This document shows positions 45,198 through 53,783 of a DNA stretch of 64,000 nt, one piece after another. The position numbers were made by a program, and so were the translations under genes. Numbering within the stretch: position 1 is the first letter of the stretch; every line of letters begins with the position of its first letter. Source of the DNA: Streptomyces phaeofaciens (lineage in GTDB: Bacteria > Actinomycetota > Actinomycetes > Streptomycetales > Streptomycetaceae); the NCBI RefSeq assembly GCF_014648915.1, contig NZ_BMSA01000005.1:291744-355743 (forward strand), given 5' to 3'. The notes beneath the pieces were generated by a model. That model did no database searches and had not been told where the DNA came from. It was given only the letters and a program-made list of their open reading frames with translations.

Positions 45198-46716
45198 ACC
45201 GGAACTCGCCGTCGAGCTGCGGGGAATCACCAAGCGGTTCCCCGGCACGCTCGCCAACGACGCCGTCGACCTGACCGTCCGCCGGGGCGAGATCCACGCC
45301 CTGATGGGCGAGAACGGCGCGGGCAAGTCCACGCTGATGTCGGTCCTGTACGGCATGGAACGGCCCGACGCCGGAACGGTCCGGATCGACGGCCGCGAGA
45401 CGCGCTTCACCAGCCCGGGCGACGCCATGGCGGCCGGGCTCGGCATGGTCCACCAGAGCTTCAAGCTGTTCGACTCGCTGACGGTCGCCGAGAACGTCGT
45501 CTACGCCGCCGAGCCGCGCCGCTTCGGTCTGGTGGACCGGGCCGCCGCCCGCGACCGGGTGCGCGCGCTCGCCGAGGAGCACGGCCTCGCCGTCGACCCG
45601 GACGCCCGGGTCGGCGACCTGCCGGTCGGGCTGCGCCAGCGCGTGGAGATCCTCAAACTGCTGCACCGGGGCGCCCGCACGCTCGTCCTCGACGAGCCGA
45701 CGGCCGTGCTCACCCCGGCCGAGGCGGACGCCCTGTTCAGCGTCCTCAAGTCGCTGACCGCGCAGGGCCGTACGGTGATCCTGGTCACCCACAAGCTGCG
45801 CGAGGTGCTGGAGGGCTCCGACCGTGTGACCGTCCTGCGGGACGGCCGGGTGGTCGCCCGGCTGGTCACGGCCGACACCACGGCCGACGAGATCGCCGCC
45901 GCGATGACCGGCCGCGCGGTGCGGCTGGACCGGATCCACGCACCGGGCACGCCCGGTGACGCGGTGCTGGACGTCACCGGATTCGGCACGGACTCCGTCC
46001 ACGACGTGGACCTCACCGTCCACGCGGGCGAGATCGTCGGCATCGCGGGCGTCGCGGGCAACGGGCAGAGCGAACTGATCGAGGCGCTGGCCGGGCTGAG
46101 GCCGGTCACCGCGGGGCGGGTCACGCTGGCCGGCGACGACATCACCCACGCCTCGGCCACCGAACGCCGCGCCAGGGGCCTGGCGTACGTCCCCGAGGAC
46201 CGCCACGCGGTCGGCACGGCACCCGCCGCGACGGTCGCGGACAACCTGGCGATGGGCCACCACCGCACCTCCCTCTCCTCCCGCGGTCTGCTGCCGCCGG
46301 CCGCCGTGCGCGCCCATGCCCGGCGGCTCGTCGAACGGTTCGGGATCAAGGCGGCGACGACCGAGGTGCCCGCCTCCGCGCTCTCCGGCGGCAACCTCCA
46401 GAAGCTGCTGATCGGCCGCGAACTCGCCCATGACGCCCCGCTGCTGCTCGTCGAGCAGCCCACGCGCGGGGTCGACATCGGCGCTATCCAGAACATCCAC
46501 GACCAGCTGATCGCCTACCGCGACGCCGGTCACGCCGTCCTGCTCGTCTCGGCCGAACTGAGCGAGATCCGGGGGCTCGCGGACCGGGTCCTGGTGATGT
46601 ACGAGGGCCGGATCGCGGCCTCGTACCCCAAGGGAGAGGCGGACGAGCGGACCCTCGGCCTGGCGATGGCGGGCGCCCCCGTCCCGGCGGCGAAGGCGAC
46701 GGAGGCCGTCGACTGA
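45178..46716 (+). CDS. ABC importer ATPase with two ABC domains
   Basis: The 512-residue protein has two fused nucleotide-binding domains, as in nucleoside and ribose importers. Domain 1 has Walker A GENGAGKST (about 42-50), signature PVGLRQRVEI and Walker B TLVLDEPTAVL. Domain 2 has a degenerate Walker A (GVAGNGQSELIEAL, no Lys), signature LSGGNLQKL and Walker B PLLLVEQPTRGVD. One competent and one degenerate site is usual for the group. Overlaps the binding-protein gene by 20 bases and is one base from the first permease gene. Confidence 0.95.
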   Translation: MTPPRAEPELAVELRGITKRFPGTLANDAVDLTVRRGEIHALMGENGAGKSTLMSVLYGMERPDAGTVRIDGRETRFTSPGDAMAAGLGMVHQSFKLFDSLTVAENVVYAAEPRRFGLVDRAAARDRVRALAEEHGLAVDPDARVGDLPVGLRQRVEILKLLHRGARTLVLDEPTAVLTPAEADALFSVLKSLTAQGRTVILVTHKLREVLEGSDRVTVLRDGRVVARLVTADTTADEIAAAMTGRAVRLDRIHAPGTPGDAVLDVTGFGTDSVHDVDLTVHAGEIVGIAGVAGNGQSELIEALAGLRPVTAGRVTLAGDDITHASATERRARGLAYVPEDRHAVGTAPAATVADNLAMGHHRTSLSSRGLLPPAAVRAHARRLVERFGIKAATTEVPASALSGGNLQKLLIGRELAHDAPLLLVEQPTRGVDIGAIQNIHDQLIAYRDAGHAVLLVSAELSEIRGLADRVLVMYEGRIAASYPKGEADERTLGLAMAGAPVPAAKATEAVD

Positions 46717-46717
46717 C

Positions 46718-47770
46718 ATGACACGCACACGCATAGCGGGAGCCCTGCGCTCCCCCCTCACCTTCTCCGTGCTGGCGGGCCTGCTCATCGGCGCCCTGTT
46801 CCTGCTCGGCACCGGCGCGGACCCGCTCACGGCCTATCAGGCCGTGCTGACCGGCGCGCTCGGCGGCGACGGCATCGGCCCGACGCTGACCACCGGCACC
46901 AGCGTGCTCGGCCTGGCGCTCGCGCTGGCCGTCCCGCTGCGCGCCGGACTGATCAACCTCGGCGGCGACGGCCAGATGGTCCTCGGCGGGATCACGGCCG
47001 CGGTCACCGGTCTCGCCTCGCCGCTGCCCGCGCCCCTCACCGTCGTGCTGGCCCTGCTGGCCGGGACCGCGGCGGGCGCCGGATACGCCGTCCTGGCCGC
47101 CCTGTGCGAGAACCGCCTCGGTGTCCCGCTCCTGGTCAGCAGCCTGCTGCTGAGCTACCCGGCGGTGTCGCTGGCCTCCTACCTGGCCCGCTACCCGCTC
47201 AAGGAGCCGGGCTCCAGCCTGCCGCAGACCCGCGCGCTGCCGGACGGGGTGGCCCTGCCCGCGTTCGGCGACTCGACGGTCACCCTGGGGCTGGTGCTGG
47301 TCGCGCTCGCGGCGGCCGCGTACTGGTTCACCGACCGGCGCACGGCCGTCGGCTACGAGATCCGGATGACCGGCCTCAACTCCCGTTTCTCCGCCTACGC
47401 GGGTGTCGAACGCCGGGGCCTGACCCTGCGGTTGATGTCGGTGTCGGGCGGGCTCGCCGGACTCGTGGGCGCCATCGGGGTACTGAGCTTCCCGTACCGC
47501 TTCGTGGACGGCTCGCTCACCGCGCCCGGCTACACCTGGACCGGACTGACGGCGGCCCTGCTGGCCGGCGCGGCCCCGCTCGGCACGGTCGTCGCCGCCT
47601 TCTTCTTCGCCGTCCTCCAGGTCGGCGGCCTGGCGATGGAGCGCACGACCGAGGTGCCGCGCGAGCTGACCCAGGTGCTCCAGGCCATCGTCATCGTGTT
47701 CCTGGCGGCCCGGCTGCGCTTCCCGAGCCGCTGGTTCGGCCGCCGTTCCCGGGAAAGGGAGGCGGTCTGA
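46718..47770 (+). CDS. Nucleoside-type ABC permease, first subunit
   Basis: This 350-residue protein of the branched-chain/ribose permease superfamily has about nine hydrophobic segments and the family motifs INLGGDGQMVLGGI, LVSSLLLSYPAVSLASYLARYPL and VSGGLAGLVGAIGVL. The larger size and extra N-terminal segments are typical of the first of the two permeases in BMP-type systems (YufP-like). Its stop overlaps the ATG of the second permease (TGATG). Forms the heteromeric channel with the next product. Confidence 0.93.
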   Translation: MTRTRIAGALRSPLTFSVLAGLLIGALFLLGTGADPLTAYQAVLTGALGGDGIGPTLTTGTSVLGLALALAVPLRAGLINLGGDGQMVLGGITAAVTGLASPLPAPLTVVLALLAGTAAGAGYAVLAALCENRLGVPLLVSSLLLSYPAVSLASYLARYPLKEPGSSLPQTRALPDGVALPAFGDSTVTLGLVLVALAAAAYWFTDRRTAVGYEIRMTGLNSRFSAYAGVERRGLTLRLMSVSGGLAGLVGAIGVLSFPYRFVDGSLTAPGYTWTGLTAALLAGAAPLGTVVAAFFFAVLQVGGLAMERTTEVPRELTQVLQAIVIVFLAARLRFPSRWFGRRSREREAV

Positions 47771-48642
47771 TGTTCCTCGACCCCGATCTCCTCATGTCGG
47801 CGCTGCGCGCCCTCACCCCCATCCTGCTGGCGGCCCTCGGCGGAGCCCTGTGCGAACGGGCCGGCGTGTTCAACATCGGCCTCGAAGGCATGATGCTGAT
47901 GGGCTGCTTCACCTCGGTGGCGACGAGCTGGTTCACCGGCAGCCCCTGGCTGGGGGTCCTCGCGGCCGCCCTCGCGGCGGCGGCCTACTCGCTGATCCTG
48001 GCGGTCGGCGCGGTGACCCTGCGCGGGGACGCGGTCGTCCTCGGCATCGCGATGAACCTCCTGGCCGTCGGCCTGACCAGCTTCCTGCTGCGCACGGTCT
48101 TCGGCGTGCAGGGCACCTTCGACGATCCGTCCCTGGCCGGGCTGCCGCTGATCGGCGGCTTCACCCCGCTCGCGTACCTCTCGTGGGCCGCGGTGGCCGT
48201 CGCCGCCCTGCTGCTGTCCCGGCATGTGTGGGGCCTCAGGCTGCGCGGGGTCGGCGAGGCTCCGGACGCGGCGGCCACGCTCGGGGTGCGCCCGGCGTCG
48301 TACCAGTACGGCGTGATCCTGCTCTCCGGGGTGCTGTGCGGCCTCGCCGGTGCCCAACTCGCGCTCGGAAACGTCACGTTGTTCACTGAGAACATGACCG
48401 CCGGGCGTGGTTGGATCGCCGTGGTGGCCGTCATGCTGGGCCGGGCGGCGCCGCTCGGCGTCCTGCTCGCCGCGCTGCTCTTCGGGCTCGCGGAGGCGGC
48501 CGGGTTCCGTCTCCAGGGCCTCGGTCTGCCGCAGCAGGCGACCGACGCCGCGCCGTACGTCGTCACGCTCGGCGCGCTCTTCCTCACGACGGCCCGCCGC
48601 CGTCGCCGTCCCCGTACCCGTTCCTCTGGAGCCCGCTCATGA
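47770..48642 (+). CDS. Nucleoside-type ABC permease, second subunit
   Basis: The 290-residue membrane protein is YufQ-like, with LCERAGVFNIGLEGMMLMG, GDAVVLGIAMNLLAVGLTSFLLRTVFG and GAQLALGNVTLFTENMTAGRGWIAVVAVMLGR, the cytoplasmic coupling region of the family. It starts at 47770 within the stop of the first permease and ends in an ATGA overlap with the phosphorylase gene. The transporter and catabolic enzymes are thus made from one coupled message, a strong hint that the imported ligand is the enzyme substrate. Confidence 0.93.
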   Translation: MFLDPDLLMSALRALTPILLAALGGALCERAGVFNIGLEGMMLMGCFTSVATSWFTGSPWLGVLAAALAAAAYSLILAVGAVTLRGDAVVLGIAMNLLAVGLTSFLLRTVFGVQGTFDDPSLAGLPLIGGFTPLAYLSWAAVAVAALLLSRHVWGLRLRGVGEAPDAAATLGVRPASYQYGVILLSGVLCGLAGAQLALGNVTLFTENMTAGRGWIAVVAVMLGRAAPLGVLLAALLFGLAEAAGFRLQGLGLPQQATDAAPYVVTLGALFLTTARRRRRPRTRSSGARS

Positions 48643-49400
48643 CGCAGGACCTCCTGCCCGTCACCCGCATCCCCCGCACCGGCCTGCCCGCGCACGCCGT
48701 CGTGGTCGGCGACCCGGCCCGGGCCGCCGCCGTCGCCGCCCTCCTCGACGGCACCGAGGAGGTGTCGTACCACCGCGAGTACCGGGTGTTCAGCGGCAGC
48801 TGGAAGGGACTGCCGGTGGTCGTCGCCTCGCACGGGGTGGGCGCGCCGGGCGCGATCCTGCTGTTCCAGGAGCTGGCGGAGGCCGGCGTGCGCGTCTTCC
48901 TGCGGTTCGGCACCGCGGGCGCGATGAAGCCGGGCATCGCCGACGGCGACCTCGTCGTCGCGGAGGCCGCCGTCCGCGACGACGGTGTCACCCACCAGCT
49001 GCTGCCCCCGGAGTACCCCGCGGTCGCCGCCCCCGAGGCGGTCCTCGCCCTCCAGCGGGCGGCCCGCGAGCAGGGCGCCCCGCACCACCGGGGCGTCGTC
49101 TGGACCCGGGCGGCCTTCCAGCCGGGGCTCCTCCCCCTCTTCTCCTACGACGGCGCCGGACTCGCGGCGATCGAGATGGAGCTGTCCGCGCTGCTGGTCA
49201 CGGCCTCGCTGCGCGGGCTCGTCGCGGGCGGAGTGCTGGTGATCGACGGCGCGAACGCCGACGAGCTGGTCGACGAGGAGTCCCCCTTCTCGACCGGTGC
49301 CTACGACCCGCACCGCGAGGTAGTGGCGGCCGGCGTCGAACGCGGCGCGGTCGTGTCGCTGGAGGCGCTGCGGCTGCTGGCCGAGGAGGAGCGGGCGTGA
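48639..49400 (+). CDS. NP-I family nucleoside phosphorylase (probable methylthioinosine phosphorylase)
   Basis: The 253-residue protein is of the uridine/purine nucleoside phosphorylase superfamily I: AHAVVVGDPARAAAVA binds phosphate, FSGSWKGLPVVVASHGVGAPGA, VFLRFGTAGAMKPGIADGDLVVAEAAVRDDGVTHQ, and AAIEMELSALLVTASLRG with the ribose-binding Met-Glu. Given its neighbours (a MTA/SAH-type deaminase downstream and mtnA-mtnD) the best reading is phosphorolysis of methylthioinosine, or of MTA itself, to methylthioribose 1-phosphate. Uridine or other 5'-deoxynucleosides are alternatives. Coupled at both ends by four-base overlaps. Confidence 0.88.
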   Translation: MTQDLLPVTRIPRTGLPAHAVVVGDPARAAAVAALLDGTEEVSYHREYRVFSGSWKGLPVVVASHGVGAPGAILLFQELAEAGVRVFLRFGTAGAMKPGIADGDLVVAEAAVRDDGVTHQLLPPEYPAVAAPEAVLALQRAAREQGAPHHRGVVWTRAAFQPGLLPLFSYDGAGLAAIEMELSALLVTASLRGLVAGGVLVIDGANADELVDEESPFSTGAYDPHREVVAAGVERGAVVSLEALRLLAEEERA

Positions 49401-50692
49401 GCGTCGACCTGCTGGTGCACGGCGGTGACGTGCTCACCGTGGACGAGGCCGGCACCGTCGTGCGCGGCGGGGCGGTCGCGGTCCACGAGGGCGAGATCGT
49501 CGCGGTGGGACCGGCCCCGGAGCTGCGGGCGCGGTTCACGGCGGACGAGGAGATCGACGCCGGGGGCTGTCTCGTCCTCCCCGGCCTGATCAACACCCAC
49601 ACCCATCTGGCGATGACCCTGCTGCGCGGCCGCGCCGACGACGTCACCCTCCAGGGGTTCCTCGAACGCGTGCTGCGGTGGGAGGCGGAGCTGCTGACGC
49701 CGAAGAACGTGGCGGCGGCGGTACGGCTGGCGGTCGCCGAGAGCCTGCGGGCCGGGGTGACCTCGGCGCTGGACATGTACTGGTTCCACGAGGCGGCCGA
49801 ACAGGCGGCACGGGAGGCGGGCTGGCGGCTGCTGACCGGGCCGACCTTCATGGACGTGCCCGAGCCGCCGGACGGCCTCGCCTTCGAGGACCGGCTCGCG
49901 TGGGCGCGCCGGGACCTCCTCGCGCGCGAGGCGGCGCGGCACGGGCGCCGGCCGGTGGTGTTCGCGCACTCGGCGTACACCCTCTCCCCCGGTCAGCTCA
50001 CCGAAGTCTTCGCGCTGGCGCGGGAGTTCGGGGCGCTGGTGCACATCCACGCGGCGGAGAACGCCACCGAGGTGGCCACCGTCGAGGTGAAGCACGGCAG
50101 ACGGCCGGTGGAGCTGCTGGACTCGCTCGGGCTGCTCGGGCCCGATGTGCTGCTGGCGCACGCCGTCGACCTCACCGGCCCGGAGATCGCGGCGCTGGCC
50201 CGTACGGGGACGGCCGTCGCCCACTGTCCGGTGTCGAACCTGAAGCTGGGCTGCGGGATCGCGCCGGTGCCGCGGCTGCTGAGCGCGGGTGTGACGGTGG
50301 GCCTCGGCACCGACGGGGCGGTCAGCTCGAACTCGCTGGACGTGCTCGGGGCGGTGCGGCAGGCGGCGCTGGTGCACAAGGCGGGCGGCGATCCCACGGC
50401 GGTCGGCGCCGAGCAGGCCGTACGGATGGCGACGATCGAGGGCGCGCGGGCGCTGGGGCTCGGGGAGGAGCTCGGCTCTCTGGAGGCGGGCAAGCGGGCC
50501 GACCTGGTCGTGCTCGACCTGGCCGCGCCCCATCTGCGGCCGGCGCACGACCCGTGGTCGGCGCTCGCGTACGCGGCGCACTCGGCGGACGTGCGGGACA
50601 CCGTGGTGGACGGCCGGGTGCTGATGCGGGACCGTACCCTGACGACCCTGGACGAGCGGGCCGTGATCGCCGATCTGGAGGCGCTGGTCTGA
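49397..50692 (+). CDS. 5'-methylthioadenosine/S-adenosylhomocysteine-type deaminase
   Basis: The 431-residue amidohydrolase has the metal site H68-T-H70 in NTHTHLAM, HIHAAEN (His), AHAVDL (His) and the catalytic Asp in GTDGAVSSNSLDVLGAVRQ. It resembles the Thermotoga TM0936 group, which deaminates MTA, SAH and 5'-deoxyadenosine. The start is GTG at 49397, four bases inside the phosphorylase gene. In this setting it would convert MTA to methylthioinosine for the phosphorylase. Chlorohydrolases of the AtzA/TrzN group have the same fold and are the main alternative. Confidence 0.9.
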   Translation: MSVDLLVHGGDVLTVDEAGTVVRGGAVAVHEGEIVAVGPAPELRARFTADEEIDAGGCLVLPGLINTHTHLAMTLLRGRADDVTLQGFLERVLRWEAELLTPKNVAAAVRLAVAESLRAGVTSALDMYWFHEAAEQAAREAGWRLLTGPTFMDVPEPPDGLAFEDRLAWARRDLLAREAARHGRRPVVFAHSAYTLSPGQLTEVFALAREFGALVHIHAAENATEVATVEVKHGRRPVELLDSLGLLGPDVLLAHAVDLTGPEIAALARTGTAVAHCPVSNLKLGCGIAPVPRLLSAGVTVGLGTDGAVSSNSLDVLGAVRQAALVHKAGGDPTAVGAEQAVRMATIEGARALGLGEELGSLEAGKRADLVVLDLAAPHLRPAHDPWSALAYAAHSADVRDTVVDGRVLMRDRTLTTLDERAVIADLEALV

Positions 50693-50720
50693 TCACTCCC
50701 CACCCGGGCGATCAGGTGCT

Positions 50721-50747
50721 CATAATGGCCTGAGACATCCGATGTCT
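50721..50747 (+). promoter_or_regulatory. -10 element and operator of the FadR-type gene
   Basis: CATAAT (50721-50726) is a good -10 hexamer. Right after it AGACAT-CCG-ATGTCT (50733-50747) is a perfect six-base inverted repeat around the expected start of transcription. The arrangement suits autorepression by the downstream regulator. Confidence 0.55.
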
Positions 50748-50794
50748 ACACGACGCGGAGTCCGTACGGGTCGGAGAGCGACAGGAGGCCGGTC

Positions 50795-51466
50795 ATGGCA
50801 GTCACCGACGAGGCGATCGAGAAGATCAAGGGCATGATCGTCTCGGGTGCGCTGCGCCCCGGGGACCGGCTCCCCAAGGAGAGCGAGCTGGCCGCCGAGC
50901 TGGGCCTGTCCCGCAACTCCCTGCGGGAGGCGGTGCGCGCCCTGTCGCTGATCCGGATCCTGGACGTGCGCCAGGGCGACGGCACGTACGTCACCAGTCT
51001 CGACCCGCAACTGCTGCTGGAGGCGCTGAGCTTCGTCGTGGACTTCCACCGCGACGACACGGTCCTGGAGTTCCTGGCGGTGCGCCGGATCCTGGAGCCG
51101 GCCGCGACCGCGATGGCCGCGCTGCGCGTCAGCGAGCAGCAGCTGAACGCGCTGGAGTCGCAGCTGGACAAGCTGGGCGAGGCGCCGTCGGTGGAGGAAC
51201 TCGTCGCCTGCGACCTGGAGTTCCACCGGGGCATCGTGCAGAGCGCCGGCAACTCGGTGCTGTGCTCCCTGCTGGACGGCCTGTCCGGGCCCACCACCCG
51301 GGCCCGGATCTGGCGGGGCCTGACCCAGGAGGACGCCGTCACCGGCACGCTGCGCGAACACCGGGCGATCCTGGCGGCACTGCGCGACCGGGACGCGGAG
51401 GCGGCACGGTCGTGGGCGACCGTGCACATCGCGAGCGTGGAGCAGTGGCTGCGCTCGACCCTGTGA
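50795..51466 (+). CDS. GntR/FadR-subfamily regulator
   Basis: The 223-residue protein has a GntR winged helix (KIKGMIVSGALRPGDRLPKESELAAELGLSRNSLREAVRALSLI) and an FCD all-helical effector domain with metal ligands in CDLEFHRGIV, LREHRAIL and TVHIASV. FCD regulators usually bind carboxylates or sugar acids. It lies 102 bases after the deaminase gene with its own promoter, at the right border of the accessory segment. It may govern the salvage genes, but it could equally belong with the following conserved gene. Confidence 0.9.
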   Translation: MAVTDEAIEKIKGMIVSGALRPGDRLPKESELAAELGLSRNSLREAVRALSLIRILDVRQGDGTYVTSLDPQLLLEALSFVVDFHRDDTVLEFLAVRRILEPAATAMAALRVSEQQLNALESQLDKLGEAPSVEELVACDLEFHRGIVQSAGNSVLCSLLDGLSGPTTRARIWRGLTQEDAVTGTLREHRAILAALRDRDAEAARSWATVHIASVEQWLRSTL

Positions 51467-51632
51467 GAACACTGTGCGCCGGCGCGGGCAGCCGTCCCGG
51501 GCCGGGGGTGTTCCGGGGTGGCGAACGGGGCAGTGATCCGTTCACTCCCCCGTGCAAGGGGGCTGCGGGCGCCCCCGCAGAACGCCGTAAGGTTGGGTGG
51601 TCAGGCGAGGGCACGTCGGAAGGAGGCGCTGG

Positions 51633-52559
51633 GTGATCGAGCTCGAGGGGGTTCCCGAGCTGATCGACCCGGTCATGGTGGCCGCGTTCGAGGGCTGGAA
51701 CGATGCCGGCGACGCCGCCTCCACCGCGGTCGCGCACCTGGAGCGGGAGTGGAAGGGCGAGGTGTTCGCGGCGCTGGACGCCGAGGACTACTACGACTTC
51801 CAGGTGAACCGCCCCACGGTGTGGATGGACGGCGGCGTGCGCAAGATCACGTGGCCGACGACGAGACTGTCGGTGGTGCGGGTCGGTGGCGAGAAGCCAC
51901 GGGACCTGGTGCTCGTCCGCGGTATCGAACCGTCCATGCGCTGGCGCTCGTTCTGCAACGAACTGCTGGGCTTCGCGCACGAACTGGGTGTGGAGCTGGT
52001 GGTCATCCTGGGCGCGCTGCTCGGTGACACCCCGCACACCCGTCCGGTCCCGATCAGCGGCACGACGTCCGACGCGGACCTGGCGCAGCGGATGGATCTG
52101 GAGGAGACCAAGTACGAGGGCCCGACGGGCATCGTCGGCGTCCTTCAGGAGGCGTGCACGCACGCGGGCGTGCCCGCGGTGTCGCTGTGGGCGGCCGTCC
52201 CGCACTACGTCTCGCAGCCGCCGAACCCGAAGGCGACGCTGGCCCTCCTGAACCGGCTGGAGGACCTGATCGACGTCCGCATCCCGCTGGGCGAGCTGCC
52301 CGAGGACGCGCGTGCCTGGCAGGTGGGCGTGGACCAGCTGGCGGCGGAGGACAGCGAGGTCGCCGAGTACGTGCAGACGCTGGAGGAGGCGCGGGACACC
52401 GCGGAGCTGCCGGAGGCGTCGGGCGAGGCGATCGCCCGTGAGTTCGAGCGCTATCTGCGCCGCCGGGACGGCGGCGGTCCGCCCGGCCCCGGGGAGCGGA
52501 CGCGTCCGCCGAAGCCGCCGAAGCCGCTGGGCGACGACGAGGATTCGTCGGAGGACTGA
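51633..52559 (+). CDS. parJ: PAC2-family protein, probable ParJ
   Basis: The 308-residue protein is of the PAC2 (proteasome assembly chaperone 2-like) family: PVMVAAFEGWNDAGDAAST at the N-terminus, FQVNRPTV, RDLVLVRGIEPSMRWRSF and SLWAAVPHYVSQPPNPKATLALL. In S. coelicolor the protein at this position (SCO1662) is ParJ, an actinobacterial signature protein that controls ParA polymerisation during sporulation; this identification is from memory. The start is GTG at 51633 with AAGGAGG eight bases upstream. The acidic C-terminal tail is Pro-rich. No link to the Pup-proteasome is shown by the sequence. Confidence 0.82.
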   Translation: MIELEGVPELIDPVMVAAFEGWNDAGDAASTAVAHLEREWKGEVFAALDAEDYYDFQVNRPTVWMDGGVRKITWPTTRLSVVRVGGEKPRDLVLVRGIEPSMRWRSFCNELLGFAHELGVELVVILGALLGDTPHTRPVPISGTTSDADLAQRMDLEETKYEGPTGIVGVLQEACTHAGVPAVSLWAAVPHYVSQPPNPKATLALLNRLEDLIDVRIPLGELPEDARAWQVGVDQLAAEDSEVAEYVQTLEEARDTAELPEASGEAIAREFERYLRRRDGGGPPGPGERTRPPKPPKPLGDDEDSSED

Positions 52560-52577
52560 GCGAAGGTCGGAGTGATG

Positions 52578-52622
52578 AGCCGGAGGGGGCGGCGCGTGTC
52601 TCACGCACCGCCCCCTCCGGCT
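52578..52622. terminator. Convergent terminator after parJ
   Basis: Perfect 15-base arms AGCCGGAGGGGGCGG and CCGCCCCCTCCGGCT, with an inner GCGTG/CACGC stem, lie between convergent genes. Confidence 0.85.
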
Positions 52623-52636
52623 TCACCGGCCTCGTG

Positions 52637-53611
52637 TCACGCGGGTACGGCGACCACCGAGTACGGCGTGTCCGGGGTCGGTGTGGTGGTGAACCGCGCG
52701 TTGGGCAGGTAGAGCCGGTCCCCCCAGCGCGCGACCGTGGTGGGCACGTCGAAGTCCGGGTCGGTGATCCGGCGCCGGAAGACACCGCTGCGGCCGTCGG
52801 CGGCGAGCGTGAACACGTCGACCGCGTTCTGCCGGTTCTGCACGACGTACAGGGTCCGCCCGACGCGCAGCAGGCCGTCGCCGTTGGTGAGCGGGGCCGC
52901 GTCCCCGAGGTCGACCAGCCGGGTGACGCCGGTGCGCGCGTCCACCCGGTGCAGGGCGCCGACCCCGGACTGCACGACGAGCAGCGCCGAGCCGTCGGGG
53001 GTGCGGGTGATGCCGTTGGCGTTCACCGACCCCTCGGCGCCCTGGACCCAGTCGCCGCTCAGCGTCAGGCGTACGACGTCGTCGGCGGCCGGGAGTTCGC
53101 CGCGCCGGCCCAGCGGGAGGGCGTGGAGGCGGGGCTGGTAGGAGTCGGTGAACCAGGCCGTGCGGGGGGTGAGGAACACGTCGTTGGTGAAGGTGGGGGT
53201 GGTGGCGGCGAGCCGGTAGGAGGCGAGGATCTCGCCGCTGCGTACGTCCACCACCCGGGCGCCCGCGTCGCGTCCGGCGACGAACAGCCGCCCCCGGCCG
53301 TCCAGTTCGAGGCCCACGGAGGAGGTGCCGGGGCCCTGCGAGACGATGCGGCCCTCACCGGTGCGCAGATCGGCGCGGTAGATGGAACCGTCGCCGAGCG
53401 AGCCGAGGTAGGCGTAGGGGCCGCGTCCGACGGCGATGCCCTCGGGGCGGAAGCCGTCCGGGAGGGCGATCACGTCCGGCCGGGTGCCGGTCGCGCCGGT
53501 GCTCGCGCGGGCGGGCGTGCCGAGCGGGGCCGCGCCGAGGGTCGCGGCACCGAACCCGAGGAGCCGGCGGCGCGAGAGGGAGTGTGCGAAGGAACCGTGT
53601 GTGGGTGCCAC
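52637..53611 (-). CDS. Tat-exported beta-propeller protein (SMP-30-like)
   Basis: The 324-residue precursor has a twin-arginine signal (SLSRRRLLGFGAATLGAAPLG) ending near ARA. The mature part consists of repeated beta-propeller blades (LPDGFRPEGIAVGRGPYAYLGSLGDGSIYRADLRTG; SVNANGITRTPDGSALLVVQSGVGALHRVDARTG; PLTNGDGLLRVGRTLYVVQNRQNAVDVF), as in SMP-30/gluconolactonase-like proteins. A lactonase activity is possible but the metal-site residues cannot be verified here. The start is GTG at 53611 with GGAAGG upstream. Convergent with parJ; not part of the conserved mycobacterial neighbourhood. Confidence 0.85.
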   Translation of the reverse strand: MAPTHGSFAHSLSRRRLLGFGAATLGAAPLGTPARASTGATGTRPDVIALPDGFRPEGIAVGRGPYAYLGSLGDGSIYRADLRTGEGRIVSQGPGTSSVGLELDGRGRLFVAGRDAGARVVDVRSGEILASYRLAATTPTFTNDVFLTPRTAWFTDSYQPRLHALPLGRRGELPAADDVVRLTLSGDWVQGAEGSVNANGITRTPDGSALLVVQSGVGALHRVDARTGVTRLVDLGDAAPLTNGDGLLRVGRTLYVVQNRQNAVDVFTLAADGRSGVFRRRITDPDFDVPTTVARWGDRLYLPNARFTTTPTPDTPYSVVAVPA

Positions 53612-53734
53612 GGAACGTCCTTCCGCGTAGGGACCGGCAGTTGGCCGGTCCGACGGTCGACTGACGCCCACCCCACCACGGGGAGCCCCGTGCTCACAGC
53701 CGCCGGCGGCCGGTCGACAGCATCTCGACAGTAA

Positions 53735-53776
53735 GCGAGGGGTGCCTTTCACGCCATGCGGAAAGGCACCCCTCGC
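53735..53776 (-). terminator. Terminator of mshC
   Basis: Perfect 16-base arms GCGAGGGGTGCCTTTC and GAAAGGCACCCCTCGC enclose a ten-base loop, eight bases beyond the mshC stop. Confidence 0.85.
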
Positions 53777-53783
53777 CGGTGGG

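Noticed and set aside
49397..50692. Atrazine/melamine chlorohydrolase as primary call for the deaminase
   Set aside because: The fold is shared, but overlap with a nucleoside phosphorylase and transporter, and the adjacent mtn genes, point to an adenosine-type substrate.
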